This document shows, one piece after another, positions 1-12,313 of a stretch of 64,000 nucleotides of DNA. The stretch covers positions 1,067,501 through 1,131,500 of the forward strand of contig NZ_CP155567.1 of the NCBI RefSeq assembly GCF_039696035.1, written 5' to 3'. The stretch is from Microbulbifer sp. SAOS-129_SWC (lineage in GTDB: Bacteria; Pseudomonadota; Gammaproteobacteria; Pseudomonadales; Cellvibrionaceae). A program made the translations under genes and the position numbers. The first letter of the stretch is position 1. Each line of letters opens with the position of its first letter. The notes under the pieces were generated by a model. The model ran no database searches, was not told where the DNA came from, and saw only the letters and a list, made by a program, of their open reading frames with translations.

Positions 1-2592
1 AGCCGGATCTGCAGCGTCGCCAGCCAGTGTTCCTGCACGGCGGAAAACGGCTGTCCGGATGAGGTGCTTGCAGATGCCGAGGCAGACAATCCCGGGTTTG
101 CCAACGCCCAGTGCGATGGCCCGCAGATCATCACCCGGGTGGGTGGCTACCAAAGCCGGCCCGGCTCTTACCGCTGGGTGGCACTGACCAACGCGGATCT
201 CAGTACCAGTGCCGATATCGACAGTGTGGTGATGAAACCCGGGCAGAGTTTCAAGCTGGCCTTTGTGCAGGATCTCGATAAGGACGGCCTGTTCGCCCGC
301 GATGAGTTTATTGCCGGCTCCACTGATAGCCCGCTCAACCAGGAAGACAATATCGAGTTTGGGGATACCTACCGGCGGCCGGTTGCGGGGGAAACCACGG
401 CCTGCGGCTTCGCCGTGCTGCCTGCATTCTGCGGCGCCGAGGCGGACCAGAGTGTGCGTATTCCGCTGGCCGATTCGCGCGATACGGATCGCGACGGCAT
501 GGAGGATTTCTACGAACTCAATATCGGCTGGGAGGTGGCTGCCAATGGCCAGCCGGCCAGGCACGTGTATCCGTCACCGATACTGCGCGATTCCGATGGC
601 GATGGGCTGACAGACTGGCAGGAGCGTGATATCCGCTTCAGTTGCGGGCAGCGGTTTTATACCGCGGGCGACAACCGCCAGGTGGAGGGCGAGTATCGCG
701 GCCCTCTGCGCCAGGGAGAGTTTGCGTTCAGCGAATTTACCGCCGTGGGTTATCCGGCAGGCTACCGGAACCAGCAGACGCTGTATCCGGATCCGTTCGA
801 TGGCACCACTTCGCCCAGCGATTCACTGGTGGGTGACGATCTGCTCAGTCAGATGCTCGACTACGTCGACAGCAGTGCGTTGCTGTATCGCGACAAGGTC
901 GCACCCTACTGTGTGCCCGATGTGCCGGATCCGACGACAGTCGATCCCGACGATTATGTGAGCCGTGCGGCGAGTCTGGACCCGGAGAGTACGGATACGG
1001 ACGGTGATGGTGTCGGTGACGGCAAGGAACTGATGGGCTATGACGTCGGTTTGGCCATGGTCGCCAGCGCCGACTTTGCCGACTTTGTGACAGACGGCGA
1101 TCCGGTGGAGTTCAGCGCGCAGGGCGACGACATACTGCTGCGCGAGTTCAGTAATACCATTGTCGTTCACGATGTGATTTTCCTGCCGGGCCCTAACGGG
1201 ATCTTCGATGCGGATTACGCTGATCTCTATCGACGCAAGCAGATGATCGATGGGTCACTGCATTTTGATGTGACACTGCTGGATACCCGGCAGCCGCAGC
1301 GCATTCGCAGTAACCCGCTTTCCGCCGACAGTGATGGCGACCTGTTGTTCGATGGCGCAGAGCTGGCACTGGGCACTAACCCCGTGCTTGCCGGGGATGT
1401 GGGCGAGCTCAAGGACAGCGACAGCGACGGTGTCTTCGATGTCGACGAGAGTCGCGGCCTGATGATCTCGGTCAATGGCGGAACCCCGTTTGTCGTGCGC
1501 TCCAACCCAGCGCGTTCCGATACCGACGGCGATGGCCTGCCGGACTTCGTCGAATATCAGGTGGGCAGCAACCCATCCAATGGGGATACCGATGGCGACG
1601 GCCTCAGCGATTACGACGAGTTCAGTGCGGGCCAGTTCAGCCAGTATGCCCCCTTTGTTGATCGCTTCAGTAATTTCGTGCTGGACGCTGCTGATTCAAT
1701 GAAGACCGGGACACTGCTGAACCTGAGGGACAGCGACGATGACGGTCTGGACGACGGCGCAGAGCTGGCCGGGTTCAATCTGGTCACCCGCGAGGACGGA
1801 CTGGCAGTAGCGCTATCGGTGAAAACCAATCCGTTGAGCGCGGATACGGACGCAGATGGTCTCACCGACCAGGTGGAATTAACCTCGGCCATTTATGGCG
1901 GCACGCCACCGTTGATGACCAATCCGCTGAAGGCGGATAGCGACGGCGATGGTGTGGGCGATGCGGATGAGGTGGCCAATGGCACCGATCCTCTGGAGCC
2001 GGACAGGAAGGTGACCGTCCGCTTTTATGAGATGAGTCTGTATGACAGTGAAGAAGCTAGCGCCGATTGGGACTGGCTGCTGCGTATTCAGGATCCGGGT
2101 GCACTGGCACCGGGTGAGGTGGTGAATACAGACGAGGAATATATCCAGTCGCCATTGGCCTGCGTTAATTGTCGCTATATCGGCTATCCCCAGGCCTACG
2201 ATCCCCCGGTGGTCAGCCCGCTGTCTGGCGAATACGGTTCCTATGGCTGGATCGAGGATCCCAACGGGGACCCTAACGGGCCGGTAAAATACATCACTGG
2301 CTATATCGAAGCGGATCAGGTGGGTTATATGTTGCCGAAGCTGGGCAACAGCGCCTCCAAGACTTTTATTGTACGCGAGGGACAGAGCTTCTCCCTCAGC
2401 GGAATACTGATGCAGGCGGACCTCCCAAATGGTCACGGGGCCATACCAGTGAACTACAGCTGTATTTCCGAGTTCACCGAAACCTATGCCTACAGCGATA
2501 TAGCGGCCCTGCCATTGATCCAGGGAGAGGCCGATCTCTCTGAAGGTAACTGCGTCAGCTCGGTACGCTATGAAATCTATATCGGCCAGTAA
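1..2592 (+). CDS. Secreted thrombospondin type 3 repeat (calcium-binding) protein, 5'-truncated
   Basis: The frame is open from the first base, so the N-terminus lies outside the window; at least 863 residues are seen. About ten loops of the DxDxDGxxDxxE type are spaced along the chain, beginning near nt 478, 592, 991, 1330, 1420, 1519, 1588, 1729, 1846 and 1936, for example DSDGDGLTDWQE and DTDGDGLPDFVE. Such thrombospondin type 3-like loops bind Ca2+ in extracellular proteins (family knowledge). Several are followed by a GSNPSNGDTDGDG-type linker. Roughly 190 residues after the last loop have no repeat and no domain I recognise; they carry a CVNC pair and two further Cys. The Cys-rich, Asp-rich, Lys-poor composition suggests export. 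A bidirectional terminator follows 21 bp after the stop. The role is unknown; adhesion or a carrier for a catalytic N-terminal domain are both possible. Confidence 0.8.
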   Translation, partial: SRICSVASQCSCTAENGCPDEVLADAEADNPGFANAQCDGPQIITRVGGYQSRPGSYRWVALTNADLSTSADIDSVVMKPGQSFKLAFVQDLDKDGLFARDEFIAGSTDSPLNQEDNIEFGDTYRRPVAGETTACGFAVLPAFCGAEADQSVRIPLADSRDTDRDGMEDFYELNIGWEVAANGQPARHVYPSPILRDSDGDGLTDWQERDIRFSCGQRFYTAGDNRQVEGEYRGPLRQGEFAFSEFTAVGYPAGYRNQQTLYPDPFDGTTSPSDSLVGDDLLSQMLDYVDSSALLYRDKVAPYCVPDVPDPTTVDPDDYVSRAASLDPESTDTDGDGVGDGKELMGYDVGLAMVASADFADFVTDGDPVEFSAQGDDILLREFSNTIVVHDVIFLPGPNGIFDADYADLYRRKQMIDGSLHFDVTLLDTRQPQRIRSNPLSADSDGDLLFDGAELALGTNPVLAGDVGELKDSDSDGVFDVDESRGLMISVNGGTPFVVRSNPARSDTDGDGLPDFVEYQVGSNPSNGDTDGDGLSDYDEFSAGQFSQYAPFVDRFSNFVLDAADSMKTGTLLNLRDSDDDGLDDGAELAGFNLVTREDGLAVALSVKTNPLSADTDADGLTDQVELTSAIYGGTPPLMTNPLKADSDGDGVGDADEVANGTDPLEPDRKVTVRFYEMSLYDSEEASADWDWLLRIQDPGALAPGEVVNTDEEYIQSPLACVNCRYIGYPQAYDPPVVSPLSGEYGSYGWIEDPNGDPNGPVKYITGYIEADQVGYMLPKLGNSASKTFIVREGQSFSLSGILMQADLPNGHGAIPVNYSCISEFTETYAYSDIAALPLIQGEADLSEGNCVSSVRYEIYIGQ

Positions 2593-2613
2593 GTTTGCGT
2601 GATGGTTGAAAAA

Positions 2614-2640
2614 GAAAAGGCCCGCATTGCGGGCCTTTTC
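2614..2640. terminator. Bidirectional intrinsic terminator
   Basis: A perfect 12 bp stem (2614-2625 with 2629-2640) closes a 3 nt loop. An A-run opens the left arm and a T-run ends the right arm. It sits between the converging TSP3-repeat gene and gcvP and can serve both. Confidence 0.85.
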
Positions 2641-2689
2641 ACGTTTGGGTAGTGCGCGAAAGTTTAGCGACTTTCGCAAGTACTTCCGC

Positions 2690-5581
<2,892 letters not shown>

Positions 5582-6109
5582 AAACTTCGTTCCTGTGATC
5601 GCAGGGAGTCGTCGCTGCAGTGGCGCTCGCGGTTAACAGTAGCACCAGTATTTATCGGCCGGTTACCGACCACCTTCGCTGCACTCCGGAGTGGTGAACT
5701 GCGGTCGCGGGCGGAAGGAGGCGGGCGGGGCTGTGGCCGGGGGCCGCGCCCGATGAATCGGCGCGCATCTTAGCAATCGCAAGCGATGTCGGCAATCGGC
5801 CCGATTTCGGCGTCAATTGTGCTATTTGGCGTCATAACTTGTGAGATATATCCTGTTTTGACGCTGATGGCGCAATTTTGTTTTGTTGATGTTGGGCCCT
5901 GGCCCGCCCCTGGCCGGAGTTTAAACCATACTCGTTGGCATCGTGCCTGGAGCGGGCGTGCGGATTCAGTGCGCCCGCCCAGCGCCGCCACATCGCCGGT
6001 CTGGCGCGGGGTGAGGCCTACAGGGGGGATTTGTACGCCATTTACCCGCTGATCGCTATTGCTGTCGTTCGCGGACTCACAATAACGAAAATGCCTGGGG
6101 ATCTGTTTG
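5582..6109. other. Intergenic region between divergent gcvP and the PstS-like gene
   Basis: This 528 bp gap holds both promoters. The part next to gcvP (5650-5770) is very GC-rich; 5800-5890 is AT-rich, with a plus-strand TTGACG at 5858-5863 and a TTGGCG/TATATC pair at 5826-5852, all weak candidates. No ORF with family resemblance and no long repeat was seen. Confidence 0.4.
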
Positions 6110-6541
6110 GTGCGCCTCGCCTGCCGACTGTTGCTGACACTGCTGCTCCTCGCCGCCGGGTCCGGTCGCGCGGATGGCGAGCGGTATGTGTTCGTCGTGG
6201 TCAGCGGTCGCGAAGTGGATGCCCTGGACCGGGAGACGCTGCGTGCCATTTACTCCATGCGCCTGCAGAGCTGGGAGGACGGCAGTAGAGTCCGGGTTTT
6301 CGTGCTGCCGGACGACGACGTCACCCATCGCCGGTTTGTCCGCGAAATTCTGCGAATGTATCCCCACCAGCTGCGCCGCAGCTGGGACAGGGCGATCTGT
6401 TCGGGCATGGGCGAAGCCCCGCAGGTCGTTGCTTCCGAAGAGGAAATGACCCGGCAGCTGATCGCCACTCCCGGTTCTATCGGTTACCTCAGCGCGGACC
6501 CGCGAGATAAGCGGTTGTATACGGTTGCGATCAATGAGTAG
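6110..6541 (+). CDS. Small periplasmic PstS-like (PBP-like) protein
   Basis: About 143 residues, far shorter than a transport PstS (over 300). The first 23 residues are a signal peptide (RLACRLLLTLLLLAAGSGRA). The mature part reads YVFVVVSGREVDALDRETLRAIYSMR and later VASEEEMTRQLIATPGSIGYLS, the pattern of short PBP-like domain proteins annotated as phosphate ABC transporter substrate-binding-like. The GTG at 6110 is preferred because GGGGA lies 8 nt upstream; TTG at 6107 is the alternative. It is followed 129 bp downstream by a membrane diguanylate cyclase, so it may be a ligand-sensing partner of that enzyme rather than a transporter component (inference). Confidence 0.7.
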   Translation: MRLACRLLLTLLLLAAGSGRADGERYVFVVVSGREVDALDRETLRAIYSMRLQSWEDGSRVRVFVLPDDDVTHRRFVREILRMYPHQLRRSWDRAICSGMGEAPQVVASEEEMTRQLIATPGSIGYLSADPRDKRLYTVAINE

Positions 6542-6670
6542 TCAGCGTCGTTTGGAGAGGGTCCGGCGTTGCGGGAATGGGCCATGCTGGCGGGGGCGGT
6601 GAGCTACCGCCTCTGATTCGTCGGTGTCGCGGACGGGTATTTGGAGTACAAACCGGGAGTTGCAACGGAA

Positions 6671-8389
6671 ATGCGATTACACAGCCTGAGGGTAAAAGCC
6701 AGTGTCTTTTCGCTGCTGCTGATTGTGGCGATGTGCCTGTTTTTTATCTTGCTAGGCAATGGCAGCCTACAGTCCCTGTTGGAAAAAAATCGCAATAACC
6801 GCTATCTCACCTATCAATACCAGATTTCCGGTCTGCTCAACCAGTCCCGCGAGGACCTGATCCAGCTTGCGGACCTGATTGTGCTGTGGCGCGACGGCGC
6901 TTCTGCCAACCCGGCCATTCTGCGTGGTCTGTTCGATCGCCAGTGGGAGTACCTGCGGATGAGCTGGGGGCTGGAATCGCTCAAACTGTATACCAGCGAC
7001 AAAAAGCCGCCGATCTATTGGGGCGATACCACCCGGCGACTGACCCCGCAGCAGATTCGCGAAGTGATCATCAGTGGCCAGCCGCTCGAAAGCGTGCACT
7101 GTGAACAGACCTGCGTACAGAGCCTGGCGGTGCCGGTAATCGCCGGCGACGATACCGATTATGTGCTGCAGGTGGATCGCTCTCTGGCCGACGCGCTGCT
7201 CACCTTCCGCCAGATTACCGGTTCCGATATCGGCATTCTCTCTGGGGTGCACCACACGCCGGCGTTCCACAACAGCGACTACATCGAGGGCTGGAATCGC
7301 AATGTGATTGCGCTGACCTCCAAGGACATGATGATGCCGCTACTGCGCCAGGTCGCCACCGAGCGGGAACAGTTACCGGGCCTGGATGTTGCCAAGACCT
7401 ACGTATTCGGGCAGAAGCATTTCGATATCAAAAGCCTGCCGGTCGATACCGAGAATGGTAGCGGCGCACGCTTTATTATCATCGACGACGTGTCCGACCA
7501 GGTGGGGCACATCAGCGAATCCCTGCAATTGCTGCTGCTCTTTTCGGTACTCGGTGCGCTGATTTTCATCAGTGCCATTACCAGCATGCTGTGGCGGCCG
7601 ATTCTTCGCCTGCGTCGCCTGGCGGAGGCGCTGCCGCTGCTCAGCGAGGGCAAATTCGACGAGGCGCGCAGCCTGATACGCCCGATATCCAAACGCAGTA
7701 TCCACTACGACGAAATCGATGTGCTCGATTCCACCGGCCTGACGGTGTGCGACCAGCTGGAGGTGATGAAGGAGATCGTCTCGCAAAACACGGCCGAGCT
7801 TGAGCGTATCGCCATGTACGACACCCTGACCGGCCTCGCCAACCGGCACAATATTGTCGAGACGCTGAAAAAATACCTGCATAGCGGCCATTTCGATCAG
7901 GGTGCCGGCTACCTGTTTTTTGTTGACCTGGATGATTTCAAGCAGGTCAACGATTCCCTCGGCCATCAGGGCGGCGACGACCTGCTGCGGGTAGTGGCAC
8001 AGCGCCTGGTGAGCGTCATGCGTTTTGGCGATATCGTTGCACGCCTGGGCGGCGATGAGTTCTGTGTGTTCGTGCGTTCCCTGTCGGGCGCCGGCACCTA
8101 CCGGACCCTGGCGGAGAAGATGTTGAGCATCGTTGCCGAGCCGGTGCGCATTGGTGACGATATGGTGCGCGTGACACTGAGTATCGGCATCGTCGCCATT
8201 CCCGAACACGGCAATACCCTGGAAGCGATTCTGCAGAAAGCGGATATGGCCATGTACCATGCCAAATACCGTGGCAAGAACAACTTTCAGCTCTATTCGC
8301 CGGATCTGCCCGGTATCGAGCAGATCGCCGCCGAACATTCTGATCCCGGCAAGCTGGAAGTGGTGGCCAGCTACGACGGCCGCAGCTGA
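6671..8389 (+). CDS. Membrane sensor diguanylate cyclase (GGDEF)
   Basis: 572 residues from the ATG at 6671, which has GGGAG about 11 nt upstream; an in-frame TTG at 6641 is less likely. Layout: N-terminal transmembrane helix (SVFSLLLIVAMCLFFILLG), a periplasmic region of about 250 residues with an ESVHCEQTCVQSLAVPV segment (CHASE-like sensor, inferred), a second helix (LLLLFSVLGALIFISAITSM), a HAMP-like linker, then the GGDEF domain. The active-site motif GGDEF is at about residue 460. RFGD five residues before it matches the RxxD inhibitory I-site, so a catalytically active, product-inhibited c-di-GMP synthase is expected. No EAL domain. Probably co-transcribed with the upstream PstS-like gene. 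Confidence 0.92.
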   Translation: MRLHSLRVKASVFSLLLIVAMCLFFILLGNGSLQSLLEKNRNNRYLTYQYQISGLLNQSREDLIQLADLIVLWRDGASANPAILRGLFDRQWEYLRMSWGLESLKLYTSDKKPPIYWGDTTRRLTPQQIREVIISGQPLESVHCEQTCVQSLAVPVIAGDDTDYVLQVDRSLADALLTFRQITGSDIGILSGVHHTPAFHNSDYIEGWNRNVIALTSKDMMMPLLRQVATEREQLPGLDVAKTYVFGQKHFDIKSLPVDTENGSGARFIIIDDVSDQVGHISESLQLLLLFSVLGALIFISAITSMLWRPILRLRRLAEALPLLSEGKFDEARSLIRPISKRSIHYDEIDVLDSTGLTVCDQLEVMKEIVSQNTAELERIAMYDTLTGLANRHNIVETLKKYLHSGHFDQGAGYLFFVDLDDFKQVNDSLGHQGGDDLLRVVAQRLVSVMRFGDIVARLGGDEFCVFVRSLSGAGTYRTLAEKMLSIVAEPVRIGDDMVRVTLSIGIVAIPEHGNTLEAILQKADMAMYHAKYRGKNNFQLYSPDLPGIEQIAAEHSDPGKLEVVASYDGRS

Positions 8390-8598
8390 GCGCGGCGGCC
8401 GTTGCGCCGCGACAGCTGCCGCTGGTGCGGCGCCTCTTCAAACCTCAGTGACGCCACCTGCGTCGCGCAGACGCCACAATTGGTCTATTTTTAAGAATAC
8501 CCGCAGCGCTGGATTGAAACACCCAATCGCCCCGGGCAAAAAAGGATAATCGAATCGCGGAAGCTGTAAGCCGGCAGGGATTGTGGAAATCATTCAAC

Positions 8599-8922
8599 AT
8601 GGCGCAACGGATCTATATCGCCAATGACCAATTGCTGGTCAGTCACCTCTTTACGCTACTCGAGCAGGCCGGTATTCCGGCGTTGATGCAGAAGTCTGTG
8701 GTGGATGTGCCTCAGGACGAATGCGGTCCCCTGGCCTGGTATTCGGAACTCTGGATATTGCGGGATCAACAGGTGCTCAGTGCGCGCCGCCTGCTGATAC
8801 AGGCGCTCGACGGTATCGTATCGGAAGAGATGCCGGCAGCCGTTCCCGAACTGGTTGCATTGCGGCAACTGGTCGCACTCGCCCCCTTATCGCCGCCGCC
8901 TCCACCGGCGGAAATCGCCTGA
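8599..8922 (+). CDS. DUF2007 family protein (putative signal-transducing protein)
   Basis: 107 residues from ATG 8599. The pattern QRIYIANDQLLVSHLFTLLEQAGIPALMQ resembles small DUF2007 proteins, which have an N-terminal alpha-beta unit (residues that read 'act across a membrane-less short chain') and a C-terminal tail; here the tail ends in a Pro-rich LSPPPPPAEIA. No catalytic motif or membrane segment. The 209 bp gap before it contains nothing I can name. Function unknown. It converges with the RmlD-like gene 17 bp downstream. Confidence 0.65.
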   Translation: MAQRIYIANDQLLVSHLFTLLEQAGIPALMQKSVVDVPQDECGPLAWYSELWILRDQQVLSARRLLIQALDGIVSEEMPAAVPELVALRQLVALAPLSPPPPPAEIA

Positions 8923-8939
8923 AATGCATCGATAGCCAG

Positions 8940-9833
8940 TTATTCCCCTTTCCCCAGAAATGGTTGCAGGCAGCGCGCCAGCTGCCGCTGTAGCGGCTCA
9001 CCTCCCTGAATCCCCTGACCCGTCAGGCGCGACTTGTCCAGCTGGCAGTTCTGCGGCCGCGGTTCACTGAACTGCGGCGCGCTGTCACCGCGGAGGTGGT
9101 CGGCCTTCAGGCCGCAGGCATCCGCGACCAGGTGCGCCAACTGGAAGCGGGTGCAGGGCGTATCGCCACTCCACTGATAGATACCGCCGAGACGGATGCC
9201 ACTGGTGATTTTCAGCAGGCACTGCTCCAGTACCGCGGCCACCTCTTCCACGCTGGTGGGGAAACGGATCGCCCAGTCATCCAGCGTGGCGGGCGCGGGG
9301 TCGCGCACGGTATCCAGCAGCGCGGTCACTCCCGATTCACTCAACCGCTCCACCGGACCGAACAGCCACGGCAACCGCAGTACCCAGTGATCGCCATTGG
9401 CCAGCACCGCCCGCTCGCCGGCGAGCTTGCTGCGGCCGTAAAAGTTGACCGGGTTGGGGGTATCGTCGGCGGAGTAGGGCGGTGCAGTGCCGTCGAAGAC
9501 GTAGTCGGTGGAGATATATACCAGTTGCGCGCCGGCCGCGCTGCACTGCTGGGCGAGCTGCGCACTGCTATCGACATTCAGTGCCCAGGCGGCGTCGGGC
9601 TGCTCGGCGCAGCGATCCGGCCAGCGCTCGGCGGCGCTGTGGATGACGATATCCGGGCGCAGCTGCTCCAGCGTCTGTTGCAGCTGTGTACCGTCGTTGA
9701 GATCCAGTTTGATCAACCGGTCGCCGGCGCGCGAGTAGGCAGTGCCGGTCACGTTGAATGCGGGGTTTGCATCCAGCTGTTTGAAGACACTGCGCCCGAG
9801 CAGACCGGAGGCGCCGGTGATCAGAATATTCAT
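8940..9833 (-). CDS. RmlD-like SDR family oxidoreductase (dTDP-4-dehydrorhamnose reductase-like)
   Basis: 297 residues. Extended SDR features: nucleotide-binding MNILITGASGLLGRSVF at the N-terminus, VIHSAAERWPDRCAEQP, the active-site segment YISTDYVFDGTAPPY and YGRSKLAGE (YxxxK). This arrangement is that of RmlD and of the related MAT2B-like group. No other rml or polysaccharide genes are nearby, so a dTDP-rhamnose role is not supported by context; reductase of an unknown nucleotide sugar or a non-catalytic regulatory role are alternatives. Confidence 0.85.
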   Translation of the reverse strand: MNILITGASGLLGRSVFKQLDANPAFNVTGTAYSRAGDRLIKLDLNDGTQLQQTLEQLRPDIVIHSAAERWPDRCAEQPDAAWALNVDSSAQLAQQCSAAGAQLVYISTDYVFDGTAPPYSADDTPNPVNFYGRSKLAGERAVLANGDHWVLRLPWLFGPVERLSESGVTALLDTVRDPAPATLDDWAIRFPTSVEEVAAVLEQCLLKITSGIRLGGIYQWSGDTPCTRFQLAHLVADACGLKADHLRGDSAPQFSEPRPQNCQLDKSRLTGQGIQGGEPLQRQLARCLQPFLGKGE

Positions 9834-9921
9834 GGTTTGTTTCTCATCGTGCCCGCAGTGAAGTTGTTGCGGAGTGCCTGAGGTCTTGAACTACATCAGG
9901 GTACCGCAGCAATGGCCGTAG

Positions 9922-9942
9922 GGGCGAACCTTGTGTTCGCCC
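9922..9942. repeat. Short REP-like palindrome (GGGCGAAC type)
   Basis: An 8 bp perfect stem, GGGCGAAC with GTTCGCCC, closes a 5 nt loop and is followed by five T on the plus strand. Related palindromes occur at 10390-10409, 13802-13820 and 63930-63948, so this is a dispersed element that only mimics a terminator. Confidence 0.6.
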
Positions 9943-10014
9943 TTTTTCGTTTTGCGCGCTGTAGGCTAAGTTCTGGTTCCGCAGTGCTCTGTTTGGGCTT
10001 CGCGGCGGCAAACC

Positions 10015-10159
10015 ACTGGGTGTACCATTTCGAAATCGGGCTAGGCGCCCCTTCAATACATCACATCCCTGTGCGCTCTGGCGGCGACGGTCCGGCCGTT
10101 CCATGCATTCACGGCGCCTTCGGCCCTGTCGCCGACGGTTTCGAAATGGTACACCCAGT
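10015..10159 (-). repeat. Long-arm palindromic element, copy A (reverse orientation)
   Basis: Two 21 bp arms (10015-10035 and 10139-10159) are perfect inverted repeats enclosing 103 bp. Read on the minus strand, the interior contains GGCGCCGTGAATGC followed by TGGAACGGCCGGAC and AGAGCGCACAGGGATGTG. This closely matches the interior of the copy at 51897-52054 and the GAGCGTACAGGGACGT core of the other copies. The arm sequence is unrelated to the arms of the other copies. Confidence 0.75.
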
Positions 10160-10238
10160 ACTTTGCCTTCGAGTTGAAGTAAATGACTTCGTAAGAGGAT
10201 ATCGAGAGGGCGAGTTCGCTCAGTAAAGAAAACATTAT

Positions 10239-10359
10239 GCGAAGGCGCTGATACCGATAGCTGTTTGCCAGACCTTATGAGGCATGGATGCCGATTAGAG
10301 CGTACAGGGATGTATACACAGCGTGTCTGGCAAACAGCTATCGGTAGCAGTGCCGCCAC
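10239..10359 (+). repeat. Long-arm palindromic element, copy B
   Basis: It starts with GCGAAGGCGCTGAT and ends with GCAGTGCCGCCAC, as do two other copies. The arms 10252-10273 and 10325-10346 are 22 bp perfect inverted repeats. The interior holds a small GGCAT/ATGCC hairpin and then GAGCGTACAGGGATGTATACACAG. Located between the RmlD-like gene and argS, both on the minus strand. Confidence 0.8.
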
Positions 10360-10389
10360 TGAACTACCAACAGTGCACTAAACAGGCAA

Positions 10390-10409
10390 GGGCGAACCGA
10401 AGTTCGCCC
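10390..10409. repeat. Short REP-like palindrome (GGGCGAAC type)
   Basis: GGGCGAAC pairs with GTTCGCCC (8 bp) around a 4 nt loop, 32 bp beyond the argS stop. It has the same stem as 9922-9942. No T-run follows in the direction of argS transcription. Confidence 0.6.
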
Positions 10410-10441
10410 CAGAGCAGTCAGGATACCAGTGCGCCGTACAG

Positions 10442-12178
10442 TTACATCTTCTCCAGCACTTCGATACCCAGCAGATCCAGCCCACCGGCAATGGTGCGCG
10501 CTACCAGGTCGCAAAGCTGCAGACGGCTCTGTTTCTGTTCCTCGCTGACGCCCTCCTTCAGTACCGGGCAGGCTTCGTAGAAGGCCATATAGGCGCTTGC
10601 CAGGTCGTACAGGTAGGAACACAGCACGTGCGGGAAGGTGTCCTTCGCCACCTGGTCGAGGACCTCGCCGAACTGGCACAGTTTGATCGCCAGGGCGCGC
10701 TCTTCTTCGGTATCCAGTTTGATGTCGCCGTGCAGTTCGCTCGGTTCGATACCGGCGCGGCGGAAGATGCTGCGCACGCGGGTGTAGGCGTACTGCAGGT
10801 AGGGCGCGGTGTTGCCCTCGAAGCTCAGCATCGAATCCCAGTTGAAGGCATAGTCGTTGGTGCGGGTCTTGCTCAAGTCGGCGTATTTGACCGCACCGAT
10901 ACCCACCACGCGGCCGATCTGGGCGCATTCCCCGGCGCTCAGTCCCGGGTTCTTGTTGGCCACCAGTTGCTGTGCGCGCTCGATCGCTTCGTCCAGCAGT
11001 GCGGCCAGTTTCACGGTGCCACCGGTGCGGGTTTTGAACGGCTTGCCGTCGTCGCCCATCATGGTGCCGAAGGCGCAGTGCTCCAGGCTGGTGGCTTCCG
11101 GCAGGAAGCCGGCCTTGCGCGAGGCGGTGAAGGCCTGCTGCAGGTGCAGTGACTGGCGCGCGTCGACGACGTAAAGGATGCGGTCGGCGTGCAGCTGATT
11201 GGCGCGGTAGCGGATCGCCGCCAGGTCGGTGGTCGCGTACAGGTAACCGCCGCCTTTCTTCTGGATGATCATCGGGCTGGGGTTGCCCTCTTTATCCGCC
11301 ATTTCCTCGAGGAACACGACGATCGCACCCTGGTCCTCCACCGCGATGCCGCGGTCGAGCAGCTCCTTGACCAGCACCGGCAGGTCGTCGTTGTACTGGC
11401 TCTCGCCGTAGACGTCGCTGCGCTTCAGGGTCACGTTCAGCTTGTCGTAGATCTCTTCGCTGTGGCTGATGGAGATATCGATAAACTGTTGCCACAGCTT
11501 CAGGCACTCGGGGTCGCCGCCCTGCAGTTTCACCACGTATTCACGCGCGCGGTCGGCGAAGCCGTCCTCGTCGTCGAAGCGGATCTTGGCCTCGCGGTAG
11601 AACTTCTCCAGGTCTGCCAGCGCCACTTCGGCGTCATTGTCCTGCAGCTTGTCGGACAGGTGCGCCAGCAGCATGCCGAACTGGGTGCCCCAGTCGCCCA
11701 TATGGTTCTGGCGCGTGACCTTATGCCCCTGGAACTCCAGCAGGCGCGCCAGCGCGTCGCCGATGATGGTGGAGCGCAGGTGGCCGACGTGCATCTCCTT
11801 GGCCAGGTTGGGGTGGGAGTAGTCGATCACCACCGTCTGCGGTTCGGCCACCGGGTCTATACCCAGGCGCTCGCTCGCCTCGGCGGCTTTCAGCTCGGCG
11901 GCCAGCCAGGTCTCGCTCAAGTGAATGTTCAGGAAGCCGGGGCCGGCGATCTCCACCTTGTCGATCATGTCGCCCGTGTCCAGGTGCTCCAGGATCTTGG
12001 CCGCCAGCTCGCGCGGGTTGGTGCCCATGCGCTTGGCCGCGCCCATGGCGCCGTTGGCCTGGTAGTCGCCGAACCCCGCCTTCTTGGCCGGGGCCACGAT
12101 CGGGCCGCAGTCTGCGGGAATGCCGGCGGCGAGCATGGCGGCCTGGAACTTGTCGGTGAGGAGCTGGCGAATATTCAT
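10442..12178 (-). CDS. argS: Arginyl-tRNA synthetase
   Basis: 578 residues, normal for bacterial ArgRS, a class I synthetase that charges tRNA-Arg. The HIGH-type motif appears as [15 protein letters not shown] after VIDYSHPN. The N-terminal additional domain (residues 1-110) ends with [15 protein letters not shown]-like signal is degenerate, as is common in ArgRS, near [15 protein letters not shown]. The C-terminal anticodon-binding domain ends [13 protein letters not shown] at 12178 is preceded on the minus strand by a candidate promoter at 12250-12223. Divergent from sbcB. Confidence 0.97.
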   Translation of the reverse strand: MNIRQLLTDKFQAAMLAAGIPADCGPIVAPAKKAGFGDYQANGAMGAAKRMGTNPRELAAKILEHLDTGDMIDKVEIAGPGFLNIHLSETWLAAELKAAEASERLGIDPVAEPQTVVIDYSHPNLAKEMHVGHLRSTIIGDALARLLEFQGHKVTRQNHMGDWGTQFGMLLAHLSDKLQDNDAEVALADLEKFYREAKIRFDDEDGFADRAREYVVKLQGGDPECLKLWQQFIDISISHSEEIYDKLNVTLKRSDVYGESQYNDDLPVLVKELLDRGIAVEDQGAIVVFLEEMADKEGNPSPMIIQKKGGGYLYATTDLAAIRYRANQLHADRILYVVDARQSLHLQQAFTASRKAGFLPEATSLEHCAFGTMMGDDGKPFKTRTGGTVKLAALLDEAIERAQQLVANKNPGLSAGECAQIGRVVGIGAVKYADLSKTRTNDYAFNWDSMLSFEGNTAPYLQYAYTRVRSIFRRAGIEPSELHGDIKLDTEEERALAIKLCQFGEVLDQVAKDTFPHVLCSYLYDLASAYMAFYEACPVLKEGVSEEQKQSRLQLCDLVARTIAGGLDLLGIEVLEKM

Positions 12179-12222
12179 AGGTGGGGGCTACTGCTGCTGT
12201 CTTAATCGTGTGGAATCGCGGG

Positions 12223-12250
12223 ATTGTAATCCCCGGTGGCGGCTTTGCAA
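12223..12250 (-). promoter_or_regulatory. Candidate sigma70 promoter of argS
   Basis: On the minus strand TTGCAA (12250-12245) is followed after 16 bp by TACAAT (12228-12223). The -10 ends about 45 nt before the argS ATG. Confidence 0.55.
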
Positions 12251-12313
12251 CCGCCCGGTGGCCGGGACGGGGCCGCTGCCGGTGTTATCATGCGCCCAGA
12301 TAAAGGAGGACTT

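Noticed and set aside
5582-5780. Glycine riboswitch ahead of gcvP
   Set aside because: The conserved GGAGAG...CACCGAAGG...GGAC core was not found on the minus strand.
9844-10359. 171-residue ORF, and similar peptides at 51695-52054 and 60431-60724 on the minus strand
   Set aside because: Their similar peptides come only from reading through the palindromic repeat copies, not from a protein family.
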